Shown piece after piece: positions 1-8,342 of a DNA stretch of 26,480 nt (within the stretch, counting starts at the first letter, position 1; each line of letters starts with the position of its first letter). The notes under the pieces were generated by a model, which was not told the DNA's origin, searched no databases, and saw only the letters and a list, made by a program, of their open reading frames with translations. A program made the translations under genes and the position numbers. The stretch comes from Rhizophagus sp. LPA8_4_AMF (lineage: Eukaryota > Glomeromycota > Glomeromycetes > Glomerales > Glomeraceae): positions 1 through 26,480 of the forward strand of contig JADRCO010000784.1 in the NCBI GenBank assembly GCA_021464525.1, given 5' to 3'.

Positions 1-1366
1 TATAAATATAATTTAACATTATACTTTGTATTTTAAATATTCTAATAATATTTATATTGCTAATATTTAGATATTGACGATGAAAGTAAGGTTGATGATT
101 TAGTGAATTAAATATTATTTATTTATAAGCTATAGTATAATTGGTAGCTCAATTACTTTATAATGTAAGCTTATAATAAAATTAATAAATTATTCATGTT
201 TAAGGTTATTATGAAATTATTATTTGTGAGATTCTGTTTCCCGAAACAAAAATTTCCTTGATATTTCAAAAATTTATCAATTTATTTGAATGTGAATGTT
301 TTTGATATTGTCATAATTCAATTTTAATTTAAAATACGTAATTATTTTTGGACATATCAACAATAAATTCTGATTCATAATTAATTTGCATATTTCTGTT
401 AACCAATCTAAAACATTATAACTTATACAAATAATAAAACTAAGGAATTTAATATCGAAAAAAATCTTTCTGGATCAGGAATAGGATGCATTTGGATTCC
501 AAATTGTCGAGATATGTAAAGATGTGTAAATTTTGTATTTTCATTAATATAAATATTGAATATTTTTGAATTATTTATCAATTACTAGATTAATTATTCT
601 ATCAATTTTATTTGAATTATTTAAATCCAATTGTCTACTAATTAAATAAAGTCTTTTTATACAAGTAAGTTGAAAATTCAGGTTCTTTAATTTATTTCTT
701 GATTCATCAAAAAATTAGTACATTTAAAAATTTATAAACTCTTGTGTATATTTATTGGGTGCAAGTGCCAAAAATTTACATTTTTCGTTTTCAAATAATT
801 GAAACTGCTAATATAATTCAAACAAAATTCATAGTACTATCTGGAATTAAAAATGATTTTATTTACACGCTATACATGTAATTTAAATAAAAAATGTCAT
901 AAATTCAATTAATAAATATTACAAATTTGAATCAAGTTAATGCACGAATTTTATTAAGACAGATTTACAAAAAAAGAATGGACCGATTAGTCCCTTCTCA
1001 GTGTCCAGAGATAGAAACCCTTGTTCCTATCCTATCCAGATTCTGGATGTATCCGGATTATATCCAAGCTGGATGTTTTTTTTTAATTTATTCGAAACAC
1101 TATTTTTTACATGACATTAATTTCCATCATTTTAATTAGTATTATCATCAATATGGGCACTTTAAAAATGGATATATTCAAGTTCAACATACCAAGTAAA
1201 TAAAAATTAGGACATTCTGGAAAAATTTTTATCCAGTTTATAACTTATTTGTGTAGCTTGTCATAAAAAATTCAAACAAAAAAAAAGGAAAATAACAATT
1301 TATAATCATGATAAAACTGAAAAAGCAAATAATTCTCATTCATAGTTTTTTAATGTACTATTGTTG
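1..1366. other. AT-rich flank without recognised gene
   Basis: No credible coding region. The longest frame (about 927-1139) is low in complexity at its end and lacks family features. At 1022-1073 there is a run of ATCC/GGAT words. At 128-160 there is a tRNA-like A-box sequence without a matching B-box. Confidence 0.6.
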
Positions 1367-1550
1367 CCCTATAAAAAATTTTATCCGTAATTTCTGTAAA
1401 AACTCCGTAAAAATGAGCCTTTCACGGATCTATTCACGGAAAATGTAAATAATTCGATAAATTTTGTGATATAAGGTATTAATTCCGGAAATATGAGCCT
1501 TTTACGGAAAAAAGATGGAATATAAATACGGATCAACTTTTTTTACAGGG
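1367..1550. mobile_element. CCCTATAAAAA-type MITE, 184 bp
   Basis: Terminal inverted repeats: left CCCTATAAAAAATTTTATCC then GTAATTT, right (reverse complement) CCCTGTAAAAAAAGTTGATC then CGTATTTA. A TTG directly flanks both ends (1364-1366, 1551-1553), a possible 3-bp target duplication. The interior carries repeated, partly inverted words: TCCGTAAAA, CACGGA and ATGAGCCTTT. Superfamily not assigned. Confidence 0.65.
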
Positions 1551-1741
1551 TTGTACTTTTTTTCAAAGAAATAAGATAATATCGCATTCTTTTAAAACAA
1601 TGTATATGAATAATTTCATTTGAATGATCTTATTATTCAGATCGATTCATATGATTCTTATTTATATGTTCATAGTTAAAAAAAGTTAATGATATTTTAA
1701 GTACATATTCTTCTAAAATAAGAAGATCATCCTGACTCGCA

Positions 1742-1816
1742 CCCTATAAAAAATTTTCTGGGGAAAATTCCGATAAATGATCATTTTTCTAATTTTTTAA
1801 AAAAAATTTTATAGGG
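1742..1816. mobile_element. Short CCCTATAAAA inverted-repeat element, 75 bp
   Basis: It starts CCCTATAAAAAATTTT and ends with the reverse complement of CCCTATAAAATTTT. The terminal word matches the element at 1367-1550, so it may be an internally deleted relative. No target duplication is visible. Confidence 0.5.
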
Positions 1817-1884
1817 ATGATAATTATGATATTGTTTGATTTGAAATATTTAAATATGAATGATATTTAAATAAATGAACAACT

Positions 1885-2121
1885 TTACAAATGTAAAATG
1901 GAAGTAATTTATTAATTAACAGATATGATACCTATTATTTTGATAGAATAGCTACATCGTATAATATAGACTAAATTTTTACAAATAAAGTTTTGAATAT
2001 CTGCTAAATTAACCTTAATAAAATTATGGCTTACAACCCATAAAATACAATACACAAATTCCTCAATATGTTACACAGTTACCATACGATTACAATGCAG
2101 TTACAATGGCGCTACTACATA
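1885..2121. repeat. Conserved 3' flank of F-box copy 1
   Basis: It shares with the other units the elements ATTTATTAATTA, TATTATTTTGATAGAATAG, CTACATC and the A-rich stretch leading to the stop codon. It is probably 3' UTR and downstream sequence of the minus-strand gene. The homology ends near 1885, beyond which the two CCCTATAAAAA elements begin, so this is the left edge of the duplicated array. Confidence 0.55.
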
Positions 2122-3627
2122 TTAAAAACAAGTTTTTGGAAAGTAATTAATTAAACTTCTATAAGGTAAATATTCAAAATCTATCATTACTCCATCACTT
2201 TTATATTTATTAATCAGTTTTATATAATCCTTTCTTATAAGTTCAGCAGTAAATAGTGAAAGTGCATGTCTACCTCTCCAGTTTATTAAGAATTCCTCAA
2301 AGACTTCTAAAGAAAACCTGAATCTACGACAGAACCTAATTTCTTTCAAATTAGTTGGTGCGGTTCTGATTAATATTTTTAATAATTCTTCGCCATTCCT
2401 CAAAAAATTTTCGTCGGTAACTACTTTTCCATCAATATATATTATAACTATTAACAATGATTTCAAATTTTTACAAATTTTAAATAATTTTTCAAGTTCA
2501 ATGAAATGTTCCTTTGATGGTGAAAATGCGATTGACAAATATTCTATTGAAGGACAATTTTCATAAACTTTACGAATAAAATTGAGAGAGTTTTCATTAA
2601 AGTCATGATAATATTCAATACTATCATAAGGATTGAACAAAATTTTTCTAAGACGTCCTCCACTATTTTCAATTATACTAGACATTATGTTTAATCCAAT
2701 ACACTCTATATTAAGAATTTCAAGTTTGGGATAAACCTGCATTTTCAATTCTTCTAATTGCTCATCATCAAAAAAGAGATAATCATCAATTATTAATATT
2801 TTTAGTTTATAAAATTTTGGAAGTATATCTTGCAATAATGTGTGTTCATAATTTTCTACATACTGGAAAAATATTCTTAAATAATTGAGACTTTCTGCTT
2901 TTTTTTCTAGTGCAAGAAGAATTTCTTCATAAGGATCATCATGCATAATAAAATCATATTCAAAATCATCTTTCCATTCAAAATGCTTTAAGTTTTTCTG
3001 AACCTCGATTAACTTAACAATCCCATTATTAGGTTTTGATTCCATATTAATAATAATGAGTTTCTGTATATATTGACAGAATTGTGATAATCCATAAAGG
3101 TATGATGAATCAATAGATGTATCACAATTTAATTCACAAAGTGACTCGAGACGAACCATGGCTTCTGGAAAATAAAATATTTGGTGTTTAATTGACCTCA
3201 TGTCAAAATATTTCAATTCTGGACATTTTTTCATAAAGAGAGAATAAAATTTTTGTTGTATAAAAAATTGATTATAATCTAAAGATGATCCAATAGAAAT
3301 TATACTACTTAAAGTATTTACATTGATACTTCTGCAGAAGGATAAATAATCAAACAAGAGTGATTGTTTTGGACTTGAAGGTAATTGGATTGTTTCGTTC
3401 GTTATGAATTCTTTGATATCGTCAATTAAATAGCGATAAATAATGATGAATAAAGAGTGTTTATTTGTATAATTAATACCATTGTAACACCATGGATTTC
3501 TCCATAAAATTGGTATCACAGTTTCACACCAAAGTCTATTGACCAATAGACATGAATAGAGGTATTTTGAATCTTCTTGTAATTCTTCAAATATTAAGAA
3601 AAGAATATCTTTATTGAGTCTGGACAT
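2122..3627 (-). CDS. F-box/LRR-like protein, copy 1 of 5
   Basis: A single uninterrupted frame of 501 codons. Residues 1-46 form an F-box (LNKDILFLIFEEL, then SCLLVNRLWC, then PILWRNPW), which by family knowledge docks on Skp1 in an SCF ubiquitin ligase. The rest is LRR-like, with degenerate repeats of the form xxLKxLxI seen near residues 134 (CPELKYFDM), 187, 210, 247, 272 (FYKLKILII), 299 (YPKLEILNI), 358 (CPSIEYLSI), 385 (CKNLKSLLI) and 424 (PTNLKEIRF). This part probably binds the ubiquitination target. The start is fixed by an in-frame TGA 12 nt upstream of the ATG. It is the most divergent of the five copies, especially in its last 20 residues, which end in NYFPKTCF where the others mostly end near a LSYC-type tail. 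No signal peptide or membrane segment is evident. The substrate is unknown. Confidence 0.93.
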   Translation of the reverse strand: MSRLNKDILFLIFEELQEDSKYLYSCLLVNRLWCETVIPILWRNPWCYNGINYTNKHSLFIIIYRYLIDDIKEFITNETIQLPSSPKQSLLFDYLSFCRSINVNTLSSIISIGSSLDYNQFFIQQKFYSLFMKKCPELKYFDMRSIKHQIFYFPEAMVRLESLCELNCDTSIDSSYLYGLSQFCQYIQKLIIINMESKPNNGIVKLIEVQKNLKHFEWKDDFEYDFIMHDDPYEEILLALEKKAESLNYLRIFFQYVENYEHTLLQDILPKFYKLKILIIDDYLFFDDEQLEELKMQVYPKLEILNIECIGLNIMSSIIENSGGRLRKILFNPYDSIEYYHDFNENSLNFIRKVYENCPSIEYLSIAFSPSKEHFIELEKLFKICKNLKSLLIVIIYIDGKVVTDENFLRNGEELLKILIRTAPTNLKEIRFCRRFRFSLEVFEEFLINWRGRHALSLFTAELIRKDYIKLINKYKSDGVMIDFEYLPYRSLINYFPKTCF

Positions 3628-3651
3628 CCTTTTTATTCATAAAAAAAAAAT

Positions 3652-3672
3652 TAAATAAATAAATAAATAAAA
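3652..3672. repeat. TAAA microsatellite in the 5' leader of F-box copy 1
   Basis: About five tandem TAAA units lie 25-45 bp upstream of the ATG, preceded by a run of ten A. A similar tract is at 7436-7459 before copy 2. In copies 3-5 it is reduced to A-rich sequence. Confidence 0.7.
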
Positions 3673-3790
3673 ATAGATTAAAATAAACTTTTTGAAACCG
3701 AACCTTCTTGAATATTTTCATGAAATAATTTTATAAAAATTTTAAATACAAAAAAAAGAATAAAATATTTTTATATTAGAATACCGAAAT

Positions 3791-3916
3791 CAAACTCCGG
3801 CCAATTTGCCAAATTAATTATTCCGTGCAACATAAACTTTATCAAATGAAACAAGTGATGTTTCACAATAGTGAAAATAAATAAACAAAAATTACGCCCA
3901 ATATTATGTGATTGCC
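3791..3916 (-). promoter_or_regulatory. Conserved proximal 5' block of F-box copy 1
   Basis: This block lies about 165-290 bp upstream of the ATG. In gene orientation it holds GGCGTAAT, an A/T stretch with TTGTTTA, GTGAAACAT, a (here imperfect) TTGATCAAGTTTA palindromic motif and a GGAAT box, in the same order in all five units. It is better conserved than the DNA on either side. Copy 1 carries changes inside the TTGATCAA palindrome. Probably core or proximal promoter or 5' leader; a transcription start cannot be placed from sequence. Confidence 0.55.
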
Positions 3917-4009
3917 AATAACGGATTTTAATAAATATATCTACAGTTGTGACCATTTACGAAAAAAGTTAGTAGCAATTACTTAGTACAACTAATCCTC
4001 GTATTAAAT

Positions 4010-4080
4010 ATATCCGCATTTTGATGGGCACAGAATTTTTACTACGCCAACAAGACACGTGCCAGCGAACAGCGGAAACA
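4010..4080 (-). promoter_or_regulatory. Distal upstream block of F-box copy 1 with E-box
   Basis: About 390-450 bp before the ATG. It contains CACGTG at 4056-4061 within CTGGCACGTGTCTTG (gene sense), followed by GGCGTAGTAAAAATTCTG and a GCGGATATA element. The same arrangement is found upstream of copies 2 and 4. CACGTG is the canonical bHLH (Cbf1-like) binding word; its use here is inference. Confidence 0.45.
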
Positions 4081-4089
4081 ATACGATAA

Positions 4090-4330
4090 TATACTTTTAA
4101 ATCCTAGTCAAGTAATAAAATCAGCATACCTTTACTGCTTTGCAGTATGCACTTGTTCGATTAATTAATTGATGATATTTTATGTAAAGGTAGGTAATAA
4201 GTTATATTATTATTTTTTAGATTCTTGTTTTGCCTTTATGAAGTAATAAGTGGAACTAATTGATGAAACTTATATCTATATTTTACATTTTACATTGTGT
4301 GATCTTGGAATAGGTATATATGATCAATGA
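4090..4330. repeat. Spacer duplicate A1 (partner at 17650-17850)
   Basis: It shares, in order, GTAATAAAA, CAGTAT, TTAATTAATTGATGATATTT, TGTAAAG(G/A)TAGGT, TTGCC(T/C)TTATGAA and a CATTGTGTGAT stretch with the DNA upstream of copy 4. Non-coding; it shows that the duplicated unit extends well past the genes. Confidence 0.5.
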
Positions 4331-5094
4331 TCCTCAACATATTGGACAGTATTTTATGGGTAATACAAGAAATAATGTTATCGTTATATTGTTGTTGTAG
4401 TTAATTTAATGAATAAGTTCAAGAAATATTTTCCAAAGTGATCTAAGTATCGAGTTCTTCATGCATTGGAATCATGTAATAATAGTATTATGAAGGATCC
4501 ATTGATACTCCATATGTTACTTATATATAGAATGAGCTCTACATTTCTCGCTTCGCTCGCAATCCAAAAATTCAATATGTCAATTTACATTTTTTTTTAA
4601 GTTCGTGTTATTATTTATATTCTGTGATTTTACATTGAGAAAAGGAGCAGCTGAACTTGCGATGAATTATTACAATTTTTGTCAACCTTTTTGAAAGGTA
4701 TTACATAAATAACAAAGAAATAAGACATATACATTTTATTCAATAATTGATTAAACTAGTACATCAGAATTTTTTGCGGCCATTTGCGGCCATATAAGCG
4801 TAATAATCTTGAAATATGGATCTGTGAAGAAAAGATTGGAAAATTATTATTAATATGTAATTGCAAAATAGCAACAATAAAAATCAAATGTAACTCTTAT
4901 AGTTTACTTGATTAGCACTACTGCGATTAATAATGAAGTCGAATCCGACTAACAGACTAGTGATTGTCACAAGAACGATCTTCAATATACTTGTACGTGA
5001 AAAGGTGTTTGCGGGAAAATAATAATAATCATATATTAATTATACTGGGATCAAGCGCCATATTTCATAATTTTTCTACAAATTGCTAAATAAT
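4331..5094. other. Spacer between F-box copies 1 and 2, no gene
   Basis: AT-rich. It contains the GC-rich word CTCGCTTCGCTCGC (4547-4560) and a perfect tandem 10-mer TTTGCGGCCA (4773-4792). Nothing coding was seen. Confidence 0.6.
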
Positions 5095-5620
5095 ACTGTA
5101 TAAAGTTTATCTGATATTATATTAATTTTTAAACTCTCACTATTATATAAAAAACAAAATAAATAAATTGAAAGAAACGTTGAAAGTGTCTGTTAAGCTA
5201 ATATAGCAGGTAAATCATAAGAGCACGAGAAAATTTTAAAAAACATTTGCTCAAATTAGTTTACTTATCAATTTATATGATGCGTCACTTTTATTAACTA
5301 GGAAGCCACACGTGACAAACAACGAAGTCAAAATCTCTTAAACAAGGATTATTCCTTATAGTAAAATTTTATATTTTTTTTGAATGAAATATTGTAAAAT
5401 AAAATTTTATCAAATTATTTCTCATACAAAAATAAATAAATCACTTGATTCATACATGATTACATAAAAATCTAATACAAGGTCTATCTAGGAACGAATG
5501 AACTCTACAAAAAAAAAGGTATTGGGTTCCTTTAAAAGCAAGATAAATGAATATAATCGTTTGATTGATTTACAGTTCATTTATGTATTAATCAATTTAT
5601 ATAATTCCTATAAGATAAGA
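5095..5620. repeat. Spacer duplicate B1 (partner at 18445-18950)
   Basis: Landmarks shared with the region before copy 5: AAAGTTTATCTGATATTATA, CTCTCACTATTATATA, GCCACACG, AATCTAATACAAGGTCTATC, TTTGATTGATTTA and TTATGTATTAA. Plus-strand frames here (for example from 5498) are not preserved in the partner, so I do not call a gene. A CACGTG lies at about 5313. Confidence 0.5.
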
Positions 5621-5921
5621 ACTATTGGTCACAATATGACGAATATGATATTTAACTGGAATTATATAAAAAAAAGATTTTCTAATTTGTTTGTGATAAT
5701 TCAGAATGATCAATTATTTGCAAATGATATGTAAATATAGAAGTCCAAAATATCATAATATAATTTATTAGTTAATCGAACCTGATTTCTATAAAAGCTC
5801 ATAGAATAGCTACATCATACATATAAGTTTATAAAAAATATAGGCTACAAACAATTACAATTAATACTTTGAATTCTTGCTAAATTGAACAATAACACTT
5901 TTGTCTATGGATTACAACACA
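5620..5921. repeat. Conserved 3' flank of F-box copy 2
   Basis: It has the array-wide marker ATGACGAATATGATATTTAA at 5636, then GATCAATTATTTGCAAATG, ATATAGAAGTCCAAAAT and AGAATAGCTACATCATAC. The same series occurs 3' of copies 3, 4 and 5. Confidence 0.55.
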
Positions 5922-7424
5922 TTAAATACAATAACTATCAACTAATTCTGCATAACGCAAATAAATAAATTCTTTGATTATTCCATCACTTTTATATTTA
6001 TTGATCAATTTTGTATAATCCTCTTCTATATAAATGGGATCAATAGTGAATATGGAAAGTGCACATCTCCCTCTCCATTTTTCCAAGAATTCCTCCAAGT
6101 TTTTTAAAGAAAATTGTAAGTCATCATCACTAAATCTAATTTCTTTTAAATTAGTTGGTGCTGATCTAATTAACATTTTTAATAAAATTTCCCCATTTTT
6201 CAACATTTCTTCAGGTTCAACTTCATTTATATCATATATAATTAATAATAGTGATTTTAAATTTTGACAAGTTTTTAGTAATATTTCAAATTCAGCGAAA
6301 TGTTCCTCTGATGGTGAAAATGCAATTGTCAAATATTCAATCGAAGGACAATTTTCATAAATTTTACGAATAAATTTGAGAGAGCTTTCATTAAAGCTAA
6401 CATATTCGTAATCAATAACATCATAGGGCTTAAATAAAATTTTCTTAAGACGTCTTCCACTATTTTCAATTATACTAGAAATTAAATTTAATCTATTACA
6501 ATTTATATTAAGTACTTCCAGTTCGTCATAAACCTGCATTTTTAATTTTTCTAATTGGTCTTCATTAAAAAAAAGATATTTGTCAATTATTAATATTTTT
6601 AGTCTACAAAATTTTGGAAGTATCTCTTGTAATAATGCATATTCATAATTTTCCATATATTCGAAACATATTCTTAAATAATTAAGACTTTCTGCTTTTT
6701 TTTCTAGCGTAAGAAGAACTTTTTCGTAATGATCATCACTCATAAAATACTCATCATTAAAATTATCTTCCCATTCAAAATGCTTTAAGTTTTTCTGAAC
6801 TTCAATTAACTTAACAATCCCATAATTAGATTTTGGATCCATATTAATAATGATGAGTCTCTGTATATAATGACAGAATTGTGATAATCCATAAAAGTAT
6901 GATGAATCAATAGATGCATCACATTTTAATTCACAAAGTGACTCAAGGCGAACCGTGGCTTCTGGAAAATAAAATATTTGGTGTTTGATTGACCTCATAT
7001 CAAAATATTTCAATTCTGGACTTTTTCTTATAAAGAGAGTATAAAATTTTTGTTGTATAAAAAATCGATTATATTCTAAAGATGATCCAATAGAAATTAT
7101 ACTATTTATAGTATTTACATTGATACTTTTGCAAAAGGATAAATAATCAAACAAGAATGATTGGTTAGAACCTGACGTTAATTGAATTCTTTGATTTGTT
7201 ATGAATTCTTTTATATCATCAAATAAATAGCGAAAAATAATGATGAATAAAGAGCTTTTATTCCCATAATTAATACCATTATAGCACCAAGGATTCCTCC
7301 ATAAAATTGGTATCACATTTTCACACCAAAGTCTATTAACCATTAGACATGAAAAGAGGGACTTTGAATCTTCTTGTAATTCTTCAAATATTAAGAAAAG
7401 AATATCTTTATTGAGTCTGGACAT
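5922..7424 (-). CDS. F-box/LRR-like protein, copy 2 of 5
   Basis: An intact intronless frame of 500 codons, colinear with the other four copies. The F-box at residues 1-46 (LNKDILFLIFEEL, SCLMVNRLWC, PILWRNPW) is almost unchanged from copy 1, while the LRR-like region has many substitutions and a few short indels, mainly in its C-terminal half. An in-frame TAA six nt before the ATG fixes the start. Expected role: substrate adaptor of an SCF ubiquitin ligase, acting in cytosol or nucleus. Its 5' flank carries both conserved blocks (7559-7684 and 7855-7971), the distal one with an intact CACGTG. The tail SYCI is short. The next copy on its 5' side is 3.3 kb away, the spacer being enlarged by a LINE and a MITE. 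Confidence 0.93.
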   Translation of the reverse strand: MSRLNKDILFLIFEELQEDSKSLFSCLMVNRLWCENVIPILWRNPWCYNGINYGNKSSLFIIIFRYLFDDIKEFITNQRIQLTSGSNQSFLFDYLSFCKSINVNTINSIISIGSSLEYNRFFIQQKFYTLFIRKSPELKYFDMRSIKHQIFYFPEATVRLESLCELKCDASIDSSYFYGLSQFCHYIQRLIIINMDPKSNYGIVKLIEVQKNLKHFEWEDNFNDEYFMSDDHYEKVLLTLEKKAESLNYLRICFEYMENYEYALLQEILPKFCRLKILIIDKYLFFNEDQLEKLKMQVYDELEVLNINCNRLNLISSIIENSGRRLKKILFKPYDVIDYEYVSFNESSLKFIRKIYENCPSIEYLTIAFSPSEEHFAEFEILLKTCQNLKSLLLIIYDINEVEPEEMLKNGEILLKMLIRSAPTNLKEIRFSDDDLQFSLKNLEEFLEKWRGRCALSIFTIDPIYIEEDYTKLINKYKSDGIIKEFIYLRYAELVDSYCI

Positions 7425-7435
7425 CCTTTATTCAA

Positions 7436-7459
7436 AAATAAATAAATAAATAAATAAAA
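7436..7459. repeat. TAAA microsatellite in the 5' leader of F-box copy 2
   Basis: Five to six tandem AAAT/TAAA units lie 12-35 bp upstream of the ATG, matching in position the tract before copy 1. Confidence 0.7.
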
Positions 7460-7558
7460 ATGTCTTAAAATAATTTTTTACAAGTGAATCTTCTAAGAGT
7501 GTTTTCAAAAAATAATTTTTCAAAATATTAAAATATTACTATTTATATATATAATAGA

Positions 7559-7684
7559 ACAACTCCGATAAATTTGCTAAATTTATTATTCTGTACAACC
7601 ATAAACTTGATCAAATGACACAAGTAATGTTTCACAATAACTAAAATAAATAAACAAATATTACGCCCAACATTATGTGATAGC
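7559..7684 (-). promoter_or_regulatory. Conserved proximal 5' block of F-box copy 2
   Basis: The most complete version of the shared upstream block. In gene sense it reads GGCGTAAT, TTGTTTATTTATTTT, GTGAAACATTACTTG, TTGATCAAGTTTATGG and a CAGAATAAT box, roughly 140-260 bp before the ATG. TTGATCAA is a perfect 8-bp palindrome. The spacing to the ATG is similar in the other units. Function inferred from conservation in non-coding sequence. Confidence 0.55.
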
Positions 7685-7854
7685 CTACAATAAATAAGGA
7701 TTATTAAAAAAAAATTGCGTCTTCCAATTAATAAATACATCCGAAAATAAATTGACAAAAACTTATAAAAAGAAAAAATTTTTCCACAATTTTTTACTGT
7801 GGCCTTTCACAAAAACAGTCAAATGTTAGAACTTAATACAACAAATCCTCCATT

Positions 7855-7971
7855 TAGTTCGTTATATTAAGGTGTTTAATATTTTTCATTGTTTTTATTA
7901 GTTATATCCGCATCGTGAAACTTTACTAGTGAATTTTTACTACGCCAATAAGACACGTGCCAGAGAACAGC
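7855..7971 (-). promoter_or_regulatory. Distal upstream block of F-box copy 2 with E-box
   Basis: Intact CACGTG at 7954-7959 in the same context as copy 1 (GGCACGTGTCTTATTGG in gene sense, then CGTAGTAAAAATTC and GCGGATATA). It extends towards the gene as a further conserved stretch ending at TTCGTTATATTAAGG. Confidence 0.45.
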
Positions 7972-8047
7972 ATTTTTTGAAACAGAAAATTAGAAATATG
8001 ATAATTTTCTTTTAAAATCTAATAGCCAAGCAATAAACCCATAGTCA

Positions 8048-8225
8048 GACCTCTATGTACCGATATCTTATGTACCAATAATTGCCTGTACCGATAAATT
8101 TTCCATGTCCCGTTTCACAATTAATAAAAAAACCTTATATTATATATGGTTTCACGATGTAACAATTGTAACATGTACCGACATAATTAATGCATGGTAA
8201 GATGTACCGATATTTTAGGTTACAC
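8048..8225. repeat. Dispersed TGTACCGATA repeats
   Basis: Five variants of TGTACCGATA occur at about 8057, 8071, 8087, 8173 and 8209, spaced 14-86 bp apart, with CCTCTATGTACCGA at the left edge. The same CCTCTATGTACCGA occurs at about 24183. Repeated T(A/G)TACCGA words are reminiscent of subterminal repeats of pogo-like DNA transposons. Non-coding. Confidence 0.45.
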
Positions 8226-8232
8226 TGATATT

Positions 8233-8266
8233 AATTCGGGCCAACACTACAAATTTGGCCCGAGTT
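8233..8266. repeat. GC-rich hairpin
   Basis: Arms AATTCGGGCCAA (8233-8244) and TTGGCCCGAGTT (8255-8266) pair at 11 of 12 positions around a 10-nt loop, conspicuous in AT-rich DNA. Confidence 0.6.
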
Positions 8267-8342
8267 AACATAAAGGTCCCATCTAAATCATATGACCATT
8301 TAATAGGCAACAGCGTAACCATTAAAAAAAGCTCGGGCACGT

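Noticed and set aside
128..165. tRNA-like segment: TAGTATAATTGG fits an A-box and CTTTATAATG resembles an Ile(UAU) anticodon loop
   Set aside because: No B-box (GGTTCGA-like) within range, the acceptor stem does not pair and the anticodon loop would be 8 nt. At most a fossil; not called.
927..1139. 70-codon plus-strand ORF
   Set aside because: No ATG context or family features. The stretch is dominated by ATCC/GGAT words and a T run; likely chance.
7543..7758. Minus-strand small ORFs across the conserved 5' blocks (also 3771-3956), with similar peptides containing GRN.CLFI and HLIKFM
   Set aside because: Single-base and three-base indels in the blocks of copies 4 and 5 and in the orphan copy break the frame, so DNA rather than protein is conserved; a regulatory role fits better.
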